The position numbers and the translations under genes were made by a program. A DNA stretch of 64,000 nt from Roseomonas sp. (lineage in GTDB: Bacteria > Pseudomonadota > Alphaproteobacteria > Acetobacterales > Acetobacteraceae). Shown here piece by piece: positions 25,527-33,628 of this stretch. Where the stretch lies: NCBI GenBank assembly GCA_020249285.1, contig JADCFX010000001.1:62001-126000 (forward strand), written 5' to 3'. A model generated the notes under the pieces. It had not been told where the DNA came from and made no database searches. It saw only the letters and a list, made by a program, of their open reading frames with translations. Numbering within the stretch: position 1 is the first letter of the stretch; each line of letters opens with the position of its first letter.

Positions 25527-26749
25527 CGCGGTAAATCCTTTACCGCAGCCTCACCAGAAAGCACGGCGGCTTCAATGGTGGCGGGCAGGCGCGGCCAGGT
25601 CCAATCCCCGGCCAGCACAAGATTTCGATAAATCTGCCGCGGCGGTTGCGGCGGCATGCCCACCGCATGGCGCGGCGTGGCGCGGCGTTCCTTCACGGCG
25701 CGCATCGCGGGTGGCGCTTCCGGCCATTCGCCCGGTAGGCTGAAAGCCTTGGCGGCAGCACGAATTTCCGCCCAAGCGCGCGGCGCAAGATCAGGCGCTT
25801 GTTCTTCCACTTCCGCATCTGCTGCGCTGACGGTGACACTCACGCCACCTGGCCGCACCAGCACCCATTGCGTGAGGCCGCCCAGCACACCGATGAAGCG
25901 CACCGGCCCCGCCGTTTCATGCGTGAAATGCAGATTGAGGATAGGCGCATGGCGTTCCGGCACGCGGAGTTTTGGGATCAGCCGCGCCACTTCCCAAGGC
26001 GGCAGCGCCAGCACAATGGCATCACGCGCTTCAAGCGCAAGGCTGTCATCACCAAAATGCAGCGCGATGATGCGCCCTTCCGCTTCGGTCATGGCGCGGA
26101 GCCTGGCGCCGAAACGAATAGTGGCGCCCGCCTTTTCCAAAGCGCGCAAGGCAGGCGCAATCAAATCCGGCCCCAGCCCTTCCCGCGCCACCAGCAGCGC
26201 ACCAGCACCGGGCCGCCCAAGCCGGCGCAGCACCACGCCAAGCCGTGCCGAAGAAGCCTCCTGCCCCGGCGTATTCAGTGCTGCCACCGTGAGCGGTTCG
26301 ATCAGTGCACGATACAGCACGGGATGCGCGGCCATGGCTTCCGCGACAGGCCGATCCCCAATCGGCAAGGCAAGGCGCAGCAGCGCGGCGATGGCGCCCG
26401 CACTCAAGCCCGGTGGGCGTTTGGCAGGGTCGCGCCAGGCGAGTGGGCTGGCGGCGATGCGCCTGGCGCTGCCATCGGCCAAATCGAAAACGGGCAGGCC
26501 TTCCGGTTCGGCTTCCACCCAGCCCTCACGCGCGCCGATATCCGCAAGGAAGCGCAAAGCGGCACGATTGGCGCCCATCAGCGCATGGGTGCCGTTATCT
26601 GTGCCATCCGGTAGCGCGCGGCAGCGCCCGCCGGCGACAGGTGTCGCTTCATGCAGCGTCACCCGGCGCCCGGATTGTGCCAGACGCAAGGCAGCCACGA
26701 GCCCCGCAACCCCGGCGCCAATGACATGGCAAGTAGCGTTCTGGTTCAC
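25523..26749 (-). CDS. hpnE: Hydroxysqualene dehydroxylase HpnE
   Basis: FAD-dependent amine-oxidase-fold enzyme, 408 residues, that reduces hydroxysqualene to squalene in the HpnCDE route. The FAD motif is VIGAGVAGLVAALRLA (residues 9-24) followed by VAGGRCR. The C-terminal VLAGDWTWPRLPATIEAA stretch closes the FAD site. ATGA overlaps link it to the fused HpnC-HpnD gene upstream and the aldehyde dehydrogenase downstream. In many bacteria this enzyme feeds hopanoids; here its operon partners point to carotenoid formation. Confidence 0.9.
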   Translation of the reverse strand: MNQNATCHVIGAGVAGLVAALRLAQSGRRVTLHEATPVAGGRCRALPDGTDNGTHALMGANRAALRFLADIGAREGWVEAEPEGLPVFDLADGSARRIAASPLAWRDPAKRPPGLSAGAIAALLRLALPIGDRPVAEAMAAHPVLYRALIEPLTVAALNTPGQEASSARLGVVLRRLGRPGAGALLVAREGLGPDLIAPALRALEKAGATIRFGARLRAMTEAEGRIIALHFGDDSLALEARDAIVLALPPWEVARLIPKLRVPERHAPILNLHFTHETAGPVRFIGVLGGLTQWVLVRPGGVSVTVSAADAEVEEQAPDLAPRAWAEIRAAAKAFSLPGEWPEAPPAMRAVKERRATPRHAVGMPPQPPRQIYRNLVLAGDWTWPRLPATIEAAVLSGEAAVKDLPR

Positions 26750-28407
26750 GCGCGGCTGGGGCTTGCTTGCGGCATGGGCATGATCCCCATGGCATAGGCC
26801 GCCATGCGCAGCTTCTCGCCGCGCGTCAGGCGGGGGCGTGGCCGAGGCAGGCCGAAGCCGCGCGCCATCAGGCGTTCAAACAGCCGTTGATAGCCCCACA
26901 TCATGATACGCGCCGGCAAAAGGGCGCGTTGATCCAGGTGGCGCAGTTCCGCTGCGGCTTGCGCGAAACCTGCCTCGGCCTGCTGCGCCAAATGCGCCGC
27001 GGCGCGGGCGAAGCCCGGGCTTGCAATCAGCGTTGTGGCCGGTGCGTCGGCCACGCCTTCCGCAGCCAGCAGATCAAGCGGCAGATAGACGCGGTCGCGC
27101 GTGGCATCCTCATCCAAATCGCGCAGGATATTCACTAATTGCAGCGTGCGCCCTAGGCTAAGGCCAAAATCAGCCGCTTCCGGCGCGCCGAATATCCGCA
27201 CCGCCATGGCGCCGACACTGCCGGCGACGCGGCGGCAATAAAGGTTCAGCGCTTCGGTATCAGCGATCCGCAGGCTGGGTGTGGAATCGGTTTCCATCCC
27301 CGCAATCATCGCCTCGCATTCTTCGATTGGGAGCGCGAAGCCTTCGCGCGCCAGCGCCAATTCGCGTGACAGAGCACAATTGGGCGCGCGGAGCTTGCCG
27401 CGCCAATCGGCCAGGAAGCGGCGCTTTTCAGATTCCGGCATCGCGCCATCAGCAATGTCATCCACCGCGCGGCAGAAGGCGTATACGGCCCAAAGCGCGC
27501 GACGCCTTTCGCCCTTCAGCGCCGACATGCCGCGCGCAAAGGAAGACCCCGCGCGCCCAACCCGCGCACTGACCAAAGCCGCATCGCTTGGCCCGGTGCC
27601 GAGTGCCGCGCGAAAGCCATGCAGGAAATCGAGGCGCGATAGGGCAACCCGCCCCAACACAGGATCCGCCGCGCGCAGCCGCGCCAGCAGCCGCCGCGCG
27701 AGTGCGATGGTGACTGCGCTTTCGCGTGCCAGGCGCTTGGCCGAGAGCAACCGCGGCAAAGCAGCGGCGGCATCCAGCCTTTCCTCCACCTGATCTAGCG
27801 CGGCGTCCAGCACAGCGCGCCGCGCCTCGGTATTGGTGGGATCGAAGAAGCGCGCCTCACCCCCGGCCAAATCCATCCAGGCTTCCGGCAGATAAACGCG
27901 CCCGATATCGCGCCGATCCGGCACCAGATCCTGCATATGGTTCAAGATTTGCAGCGCGGTACAAAGCGCATCCGCTGCTGCGATGGCCGCCGGCATCGCC
28001 TCATCATGTAAGCGCAGCAACATGCGTCCGACAGGATTGGCTGACCGTGCGCAGTAATCTTCCAAAGCCGCCCAATCGGCATAGCGGGTCTGCGTGGCAT
28101 CCTGCCGAAAGGCGGAGAGTATTAGCCGCGCTTCTACCGTGCCACTGCCAGCGCCATGCAAAGCCGTGGCGGCGGGGTCATCAGTTGCCGGATCATCAAG
28201 GGCCGCTTCAAGCGCGGCCAGGCGGCGCAGCTTTTCCGGCGGATCTAGCGCCGGGTCATCGGCAATATCATCAGCGGTGCGCACAAAGCGATAAAACCCC
28301 AGCACCTTCGGGCGAATCTCCGGCGCCAGTAGCCGGGACGCGACAGGGAAATTCTCAGACCCCGCGTCACGTGTTGGCGCGCGGGAAGCAGCGTTTTCAG
28401 CAATCAT
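26746..28407 (-). CDS. Fused squalene-forming enzyme: HpnC-type plus HpnD-type domains
   Basis: Two squalene/phytoene-synthase-fold domains in one 553-residue chain. The N-terminal half (about 15-270) is HpnC-like: NFPVASRLL, then RTADDIAD (44-50) and NHMQD (156-160). The C-terminal half (about 280-540) is HpnD-like: VYAFCRAVDDIADG (about 308-321) and NILRDLDED (426-434). HpnD condenses two farnesyl diphosphates to presqualene diphosphate and HpnC converts it to hydroxysqualene, so one polypeptide would do both steps. HpnC and HpnD are normally separate. The ATG at 28407 overlaps the glycosyltransferase stop (ATGA), which fixes the start and excludes the longer frame to 28536. No stop codon or frame shift separates the halves. 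Confidence 0.92.
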   Translation of the reverse strand: MIAENAASRAPTRDAGSENFPVASRLLAPEIRPKVLGFYRFVRTADDIADDPALDPPEKLRRLAALEAALDDPATDDPAATALHGAGSGTVEARLILSAFRQDATQTRYADWAALEDYCARSANPVGRMLLRLHDEAMPAAIAAADALCTALQILNHMQDLVPDRRDIGRVYLPEAWMDLAGGEARFFDPTNTEARRAVLDAALDQVEERLDAAAALPRLLSAKRLARESAVTIALARRLLARLRAADPVLGRVALSRLDFLHGFRAALGTGPSDAALVSARVGRAGSSFARGMSALKGERRRALWAVYAFCRAVDDIADGAMPESEKRRFLADWRGKLRAPNCALSRELALAREGFALPIEECEAMIAGMETDSTPSLRIADTEALNLYCRRVAGSVGAMAVRIFGAPEAADFGLSLGRTLQLVNILRDLDEDATRDRVYLPLDLLAAEGVADAPATTLIASPGFARAAAHLAQQAEAGFAQAAAELRHLDQRALLPARIMMWGYQRLFERLMARGFGLPRPRPRLTRGEKLRMAAYAMGIMPMPQASPSRA

Positions 28408-29507
28408 GCCGTGCCGCTGGCGGAATAGGCGCGGCCCTTCCAGCCGGCGGGGCGGCCAATCAGCACGCGCACCAGCGCAGTCCATTGAATGGCGAGCCCA
28501 ACCAGCACGGCCAAGGGATGCAGCGGCACAGTCCACCAGGCTTCACGCGTTTTGAAGGTAATGACGGCGCGCAACCCGAATACAAGCAGGATGGCAAGCG
28601 CTGCCTGCCATTCCGGCAGCAGAAAGAAGGGCCAGATATGCGCGCCGGCCAAAAGCGTGGTCCAAATGGGCAGGCCCACCGGCGTCGCCATGCCTTCATG
28701 CGCATTCTTGATGAAGCCGTTCCAACTGGTGCGAAAGCCTACATACATGCGGCATTCCGCGAGGGCGACACCTTCCACCATTTCGGTGCGAAAACCAGCG
28801 CCGCGTAGCTTGCGCGCCAGCTGCAAGCCATCATGAAGCGAGCCGCGAATTGCTCCATGCCCGCCAAGGGCTTCGTAGGCACCACGCTCGAAAAGGATCA
28901 ACTGCCCGCAAGCGGCGCCAAGCTCCGCACGTTCTGTCTCAGCCCGCCCGCCGCCGGGCAGATAGCCGATCAGCAGCAGATTGATCATGGGCACGGTCAA
29001 CGCTTCACCCAGTGAACCAATGATCTGGCGCGGTACGCCTGTCACCATGGCCAGCTTCTGCCGCGCAGCATGGCCGCACATCGCCGAAGCGGCATCACGC
29101 GCCAGCCGTACATCGGCATCAATGAACAGGAAATGCGTCCCCCGCGCCGCTTCCGCCAACCGCGCACAGGCATGCACCTTGCCGGTCCAGCCTTGCGGTA
29201 GCGGCGGGCAGGCCAGCAAACGCACCCGCGCATCCCGCGCGGCATAGGCATTCACAATCGCTGCCGTGCGATCGGTGGAACCATCATCCATCACCAGCAC
29301 TTCAAGCGCGACACCTTGTTGGGCTAGCGCAGCATCAAGGCAGGCGGCGATATGCGCTTCTTCGTTCCGCGCCGGTATCAGGATGGAAACCAGCGCATCC
29401 TTGGGCGCCGGCCCGCGCGCCTTGGCCATGCGGCGTAGATTATCAATCGCGAAACCCACAGGAAACAGCGCCAAGGCAAGCGCAATCCAGGGCAGGAACT
29501 CTGTCAT
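28404..29507 (-). CDS. Family 2 glycosyltransferase, CrtQ-like
   Basis: Membrane-associated GT2 glycosyltransferase, 367 residues. An N-terminal helix (about 5-22) precedes the catalytic domain with LIPARNEE (about 43-50), DDGSTDR and the metal-binding DAD (130-132). Further hydrophobic segments lie after about residue 270 and the chain ends with WKGRAY, a tail shared with CrtQ-type diaponeurosporenoate glucosyltransferases. In context it should attach a sugar to the C30 carotenoid acid as an ester. HpnB-type transferases of hopanoid clusters have a similar layout and are the alternative. Confidence 0.88.
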   Translation of the reverse strand: MTEFLPWIALALALFPVGFAIDNLRRMAKARGPAPKDALVSILIPARNEEAHIAACLDAALAQQGVALEVLVMDDGSTDRTAAIVNAYAARDARVRLLACPPLPQGWTGKVHACARLAEAARGTHFLFIDADVRLARDAASAMCGHAARQKLAMVTGVPRQIIGSLGEALTVPMINLLLIGYLPGGGRAETERAELGAACGQLILFERGAYEALGGHGAIRGSLHDGLQLARKLRGAGFRTEMVEGVALAECRMYVGFRTSWNGFIKNAHEGMATPVGLPIWTTLLAGAHIWPFFLLPEWQAALAILLVFGLRAVITFKTREAWWTVPLHPLAVLVGLAIQWTALVRVLIGRPAGWKGRAYSASGTA

Positions 29508-30322
29508 GGCGCAGTCTCCGCGCGTTGTTCATGTCGGGGGTCGAATCGTTCGCCGCGCAGCAGCGCCTTGGCGCGGCGCCAGGCTTGATAAATGCCGCCC
29601 ATGCCTTCGCGCCCCTGCACCAGGGTTTGAAACGCCGCCGGATCACGCGCAATGGCATCGGCGCTGAGCTTATCCATGACGCTTGCCAGGGCACCTGAAA
29701 GCAAGGCGCTGCGCGCTTCTCGCGGCGCTTCCAGCAGTGTCGCAGCGGGAATAGGCGCGCCGAAAGCAGCCAGCATTTCCGCCTTGCGCTCACTCCAGAA
29801 CGGGTAATCCAACGCGAGTGGCACAAACACCGCATCGGGCGCAATTTCCGGCAGGCGGATTACGCCGGGCGCAATCGGCACGGGCCTTTCGCGCGCGTCG
29901 CTGAAACGCCCCGGCGCATTGATCCAGAGGATATGTGCAGGATTCGCCAAAACCTTTTCCACCACGCGCAAAAACGCCACGGAACCGCGCGCCGATCCGG
30001 TTTCAATGCCAAACACGCCAAGTCGCTTCATGAAGCGATATTTTTCGAGTGCCGCCGCATCCATCGGCGTGAACAACGGCCTCTGCGGCAAAAGCCGACG
30101 ATAGAGCAGCATGAAGGCAACCCCATCCCACCAGGAGGGATGATTGGCGAAAATCACCACGGGCTTGCCTGCCGGCAATTCAGGCAGGCCCCAGCGCGCC
30201 ACGCGCAGCGCGCGCATATGCTTGGCGAAGAAACGCGTGAACATGAAATCGAAAAAATCCAGATGGCGCGCGGAACGCAGCGCCACCGGGTCAGGCACTT
30301 GTTTTGCCTGGCCTGTCGTCAT
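29504..30322 (-). CDS. Acyltransferase of the lysophospholipid (PlsC-like) type; candidate carotenoid glycoside acyltransferase
   Basis: 272 residues with the HX4D catalytic motif as NHPSWWD (His61, Asp66). The second motif is INAPGRFSD rather than the usual PEGTRS, a variant. No obvious signal peptide; probably membrane-bound through amphipathic segments. In context it would add a fatty acyl chain to the sugar of the carotenoid ester, the step done by CrtO in Staphylococcus, although the families differ. ATGA overlaps on both sides tie it to the CrtI-type gene upstream and the glycosyltransferase downstream. Confidence 0.87.
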   Translation of the reverse strand: MTTGQAKQVPDPVALRSARHLDFFDFMFTRFFAKHMRALRVARWGLPELPAGKPVVIFANHPSWWDGVAFMLLYRRLLPQRPLFTPMDAAALEKYRFMKRLGVFGIETGSARGSVAFLRVVEKVLANPAHILWINAPGRFSDARERPVPIAPGVIRLPEIAPDAVFVPLALDYPFWSERKAEMLAAFGAPIPAATLLEAPREARSALLSGALASVMDKLSADAIARDPAAFQTLVQGREGMGGIYQAWRRAKALLRGERFDPRHEQRAETAP

Positions 30323-31902
30323 TCCGCCGCGGCTGGCAGATCGGCCTCTCGCCGGCCGGCCAATTCCGCTTCGGCGGACATGCCGCGCCCGCCAAGATCA
30401 CGGTCCAAAGCATCGGCAGCGATCCAGCCGGACATCATCACCATGGGCATGCCAGGGCCGGGATGCGCGGCACCGCCGGCCAGATAAAGCCCCTTGATCG
30501 CCTTGCTGCGATTGCTCGGCTTGAAGGCGCCGGTGAAGGAACCATGCGATGCCAGGCCATAAATGGCGCCATTCAATACCTTGTAGCGGTTATGGATATC
30601 CACTGGCGTCAATTGGCTTTCGCAGACAATGCGGCTTTCAATATCTTCCATCCCCGCGGTGCGCTTCAGCTTATCCAGGATTTTCTGTCGATAGGCCGGA
30701 AACATCTTCGACCAATCATGATGCGGGCGCAGATAAGGCGTGTGCACCAGCACATAAAGCGCTTCGCCCCCTTCCGGCGCCACCGAAGGATCAGTGCCCG
30801 ATGGCGCGGCCATATAGGCTGTCGGGTCCGGCGCCGGTTCGCCCTTGCGATAAATGGCATCGAATTCTTCTTCCGCATCGCGAGAGAAGACGAAATCATG
30901 ATGCGCCAAATGCTCGTAACGGCGATTGAGACCCAAATACAGCACAATACCGGAACAGGCAGGTTCATACTTCTTGGCATAGCGCTGAGACGCATTGCCC
31001 TTCACCAATTCCGTATAGGTGCGGATCGCATCCATGTTCGAAATCAGCGCATCACAGGCAATACGTTCGCCATTGGCGGTCACACTACGCACAGCGCCAC
31101 CCACAATCTCAATATCCGTCACCTCGGCATTGGTACGCAAATCAGCACCGAGCGACGCGGCAAGATTGGCAAGCCCTTCCGCCGTGGCGCGCGTACCGCC
31201 CACGGGATACCACACCCCTTCGGATGCCTGCATATCGCCAATGCTGCATAGCACCGCTGGCGCAAGGTAAGGGCTGGACCCGACATATTGCGTGAAGTGA
31301 TCCAGCATTTGCGCCAATTGCTCATTCGGCACATGGCCGCGAATAACCTTCGCCACCGTCTGGCCCATGCGCAGCGCCATGACATCACGCAGTACATTGG
31401 GCTTGAAATTATCACCAAGGTTCAGCGTATCGCCGATGCCTTCCACGGGCTTCCAGAAGAAGAATTTCTCGGAAACCTTGTGCAAATGGCGGGCCACGCG
31501 CTGGAAGCTTTCATACCCAGCGCCATTCGGCCCGCCGGGTGCGAATTCATCCATCAGCCGTGCCATATCCTGCACGTTTTCGATCAGATCAATCTGCTTG
31601 CTGCCATCAAAAAAGCAACGCCATTGCGGATCAAGCCTGATCAGCGGCATTTCCTTTTGCTGATCGCGCCCCGCTTCGGCGAAGATGCGGCGCAGCACGC
31701 GCGGCACGGTCAGGATGGTGGGGCCCATATCGAAGCGGAAATTCCCGCGCCCGTCGGGTGATGGTAGGTTCAAAACCGCCGCCTTGCCGCCCAGCCAGGC
31801 ATTACGCTCAAGGACCGTGACCTGATGCCCACGCGCCTGCGCGGTGGCGGCTGCAGCTAGCCCGCCCAAACCGCTGCCAATGACAACTACCTTGGCACCC
31901 AT
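30319..31902 (-). CDS. CrtI-family carotenoid desaturase/oxidase (second in operon)
   Basis: FAD-dependent oxidoreductase of the CrtI/CrtN/CrtP family, 527 residues. The FAD motif is VIGSGLGGLAAAATA (about 6-20) followed by WLGGKA; the C-terminal signature is LYLAGGAAHPGPGMPMVMMS. With its paralogue upstream it should perform desaturation of a squalene-derived C30 chain and oxidation of an end methyl. I cannot tell from sequence alone which of the two is the desaturase (CrtN-like) and which the oxidase (CrtP-like). Its start follows the upstream stop by 15 bases. Confidence 0.9.
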   Translation of the reverse strand: MGAKVVVIGSGLGGLAAAATAQARGHQVTVLERNAWLGGKAAVLNLPSPDGRGNFRFDMGPTILTVPRVLRRIFAEAGRDQQKEMPLIRLDPQWRCFFDGSKQIDLIENVQDMARLMDEFAPGGPNGAGYESFQRVARHLHKVSEKFFFWKPVEGIGDTLNLGDNFKPNVLRDVMALRMGQTVAKVIRGHVPNEQLAQMLDHFTQYVGSSPYLAPAVLCSIGDMQASEGVWYPVGGTRATAEGLANLAASLGADLRTNAEVTDIEIVGGAVRSVTANGERIACDALISNMDAIRTYTELVKGNASQRYAKKYEPACSGIVLYLGLNRRYEHLAHHDFVFSRDAEEEFDAIYRKGEPAPDPTAYMAAPSGTDPSVAPEGGEALYVLVHTPYLRPHHDWSKMFPAYRQKILDKLKRTAGMEDIESRIVCESQLTPVDIHNRYKVLNGAIYGLASHGSFTGAFKPSNRSKAIKGLYLAGGAAHPGPGMPMVMMSGWIAADALDRDLGGRGMSAEAELAGRREADLPAAAE

Positions 31903-31917
31903 CGCGCCCTCTCCTTC

Positions 31918-33543
31918 TCAGTCGCCAGCAGACTGTTTGGTCGCATTTTCCGAGCCGCCAAGTGAGTCCACTTGGCTTGAAAATGCTCCCACATTGGCCC
32001 GCATATGGCTTGGGCTGCGTTCGCTGCGCGCCATGCCCAAATCCTGCAACAATAAATCCGCGCTGATCCGCGCACCTTCATAAATCACCGGCAGCCCACT
32101 GCCAGGATGCGTACCGCCGCCCACCAGATACACGCCCCGCGCCTTACCGAAGCGATTGCGCGGGCGGAAATGCATCATCTGCCGCACATTATGCGCAAGA
32201 TTAAAGGTCGCCCCATAGCCTACCGCATAATCATCCTGCCAGCCTTGGGGCGAGAGGATTTTCTCGTACCGAATGCGGCTTTCGATATCATGCAAGCCCA
32301 GCGCCTTCAGCCTATCCAAAGCAAGTCGCCGATAGCGCGGCGCTTCTGCCGCCCAATCCGCCCCACCCAAAAGATTCGGCACGGGCACCAGCATATAAAG
32401 CGTGGAATGCCCAGGCGGTGCGAGTGAAGGATCCGTGCTGGCGGCGGCCTGCACATAAAGCGAAGGATTTTGCGGAATAATCCCTGCTTCGATTTGTGCG
32501 AGATTATTCTCATAATCTTCCGCAAGCAGCACGGTGTGATGCGCCAGATCAAGCTGCCCTTCAATGCCCAGATAAAGCATGAAGGTGGAACAGGAATACC
32601 GCGCCTCGGCGATTTTCTTATCGGGCCATTGCGGGCGCTGTTCTTCTTCCATCAGCCCCGGAATGGCATGCGCGAAATCGGCATTCACCACCACCGCATC
32701 CGCGGCATGCAACCGCCCGCCCGCTTCAACACCAACGGCGCGCCGGCCTTCAAAGACAATGCGATCAACCTTGGTATTCAGGCGGATATCCACGCCGACA
32801 CTCTCGGCCACCCGGGCCATGGCTTCCGATATGACGCCGCACCCGCCGCGCGGGTGAAACACGCCATGTTCATATTCCAGGAAGGACAGGATGGAAAACA
32901 TGCTCGGGCAACGAAAGGGACTCATGCCCAGGTATTTGGACTGGAAGGAAAATGCCAAGCGCGTGCGCGGGTCCGAGAAGTGTCTTTGTAATTCCTGATC
33001 CAGCGAAAGCCAGGGCCGCAGATGCTTCAGCCCATTCATCACTTCCGGTGCCAAATAGGTCATGACGCCAGGGAAGGGCCGTTCCAACACGGGGCGGAAG
33101 GCTTCCAGCTTCACGCGGTTTTCCGCCATGAAGCTGCGCACGCCGGCGGCATCGGCGGGATTGATCTTCGCCACTTCCGCTTCCATGCGCGCCAGATCGG
33201 GCGTCGCTTCAATGGAAACGGGATTGGCGCCTTCGAAGATCAGCCGATATTGCGGATCAAGGCGGATCAGATCCACCTCATCCTCAAGCCGCGCGCCGCA
33301 GGCTTCGAAGATTTCCGCCAGGATGCGCGGATACAGGAAGAAGGTCGGCCCAATATCAAAGCGGTAGCCGCCAGGTGCGGTTACGGTGCGGGTGCGCCCG
33401 CCGACCACGGCATCCTTTTCGAATACCGTGACGCGCACGCCTGAGGAGGCCAGCAGCATGGCCGCGGCCAAGCCGCCGGGGCCGGCGCCGATTACGGCGA
33501 CATGGGGGCGAGTTTGTGAGAGCGAGGGAGGTGATGCGTTCAT
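31918..33543 (-). CDS. CrtI-family carotenoid desaturase/oxidase (first in operon)
   Basis: Second CrtI/CrtN/CrtP-type flavoenzyme, 541 residues. The FAD motif is VIGAGPGGLAAAMLLA (about 17-32) followed by VVGGRT; the C-terminal signature is VYLVGGGTHPGSGLPVIYEG. It is first in the seven-gene operon. The last 25 or so codons run through a palindromic repeat (31943-31986) and have no family counterpart, so an inserted repeat has probably replaced the native C-terminus. The spacer upstream (33544-33628) is only 85 bases and must hold the operon promoter unless transcription comes from the acyl-CoA dehydrogenase gene. Confidence 0.9.
   Translation of the reverse strand: MNASPPSLSQTRPHVAVIGAGPGGLAAAMLLASSGVRVTVFEKDAVVGGRTRTVTAPGGYRFDIGPTFFLYPRILAEIFEACGARLEDEVDLIRLDPQYRLIFEGANPVSIEATPDLARMEAEVAKINPADAAGVRSFMAENRVKLEAFRPVLERPFPGVMTYLAPEVMNGLKHLRPWLSLDQELQRHFSDPRTRLAFSFQSKYLGMSPFRCPSMFSILSFLEYEHGVFHPRGGCGVISEAMARVAESVGVDIRLNTKVDRIVFEGRRAVGVEAGGRLHAADAVVVNADFAHAIPGLMEEEQRPQWPDKKIAEARYSCSTFMLYLGIEGQLDLAHHTVLLAEDYENNLAQIEAGIIPQNPSLYVQAAASTDPSLAPPGHSTLYMLVPVPNLLGGADWAAEAPRYRRLALDRLKALGLHDIESRIRYEKILSPQGWQDDYAVGYGATFNLAHNVRQMMHFRPRNRFGKARGVYLVGGGTHPGSGLPVIYEGARISADLLLQDLGMARSERSPSHMRANVGAFSSQVDSLGGSENATKQSAGD
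31943..31986. repeat. Palindromic repeat, copy 2, inside a coding 3' end
   Basis: Nested inverted repeat: outer arms GCATTTTC/GAAAATGC, inner arms GCCAAGTG/CACTTGGC, loop AGTC. It lies within the last codons of the first CrtI-type gene and is in opposite orientation to the relative at 16583-16626. Confidence 0.65.
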
Positions 33544-33628
33544 CCGGCAATCTGTCTTTACGGCCTATCGGTACCAAATGTCTAAAAGGAAGTAAAAGCC
33601 CGGCCGGCCAAAAGGGGTTGGGTAGCCC

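Noticed and set aside
30304..31251. 315-codon plus-strand frame within the carotenoid operon
   Set aside because: Antisense to a CrtI-type gene with clear FAD and C-terminal motifs.
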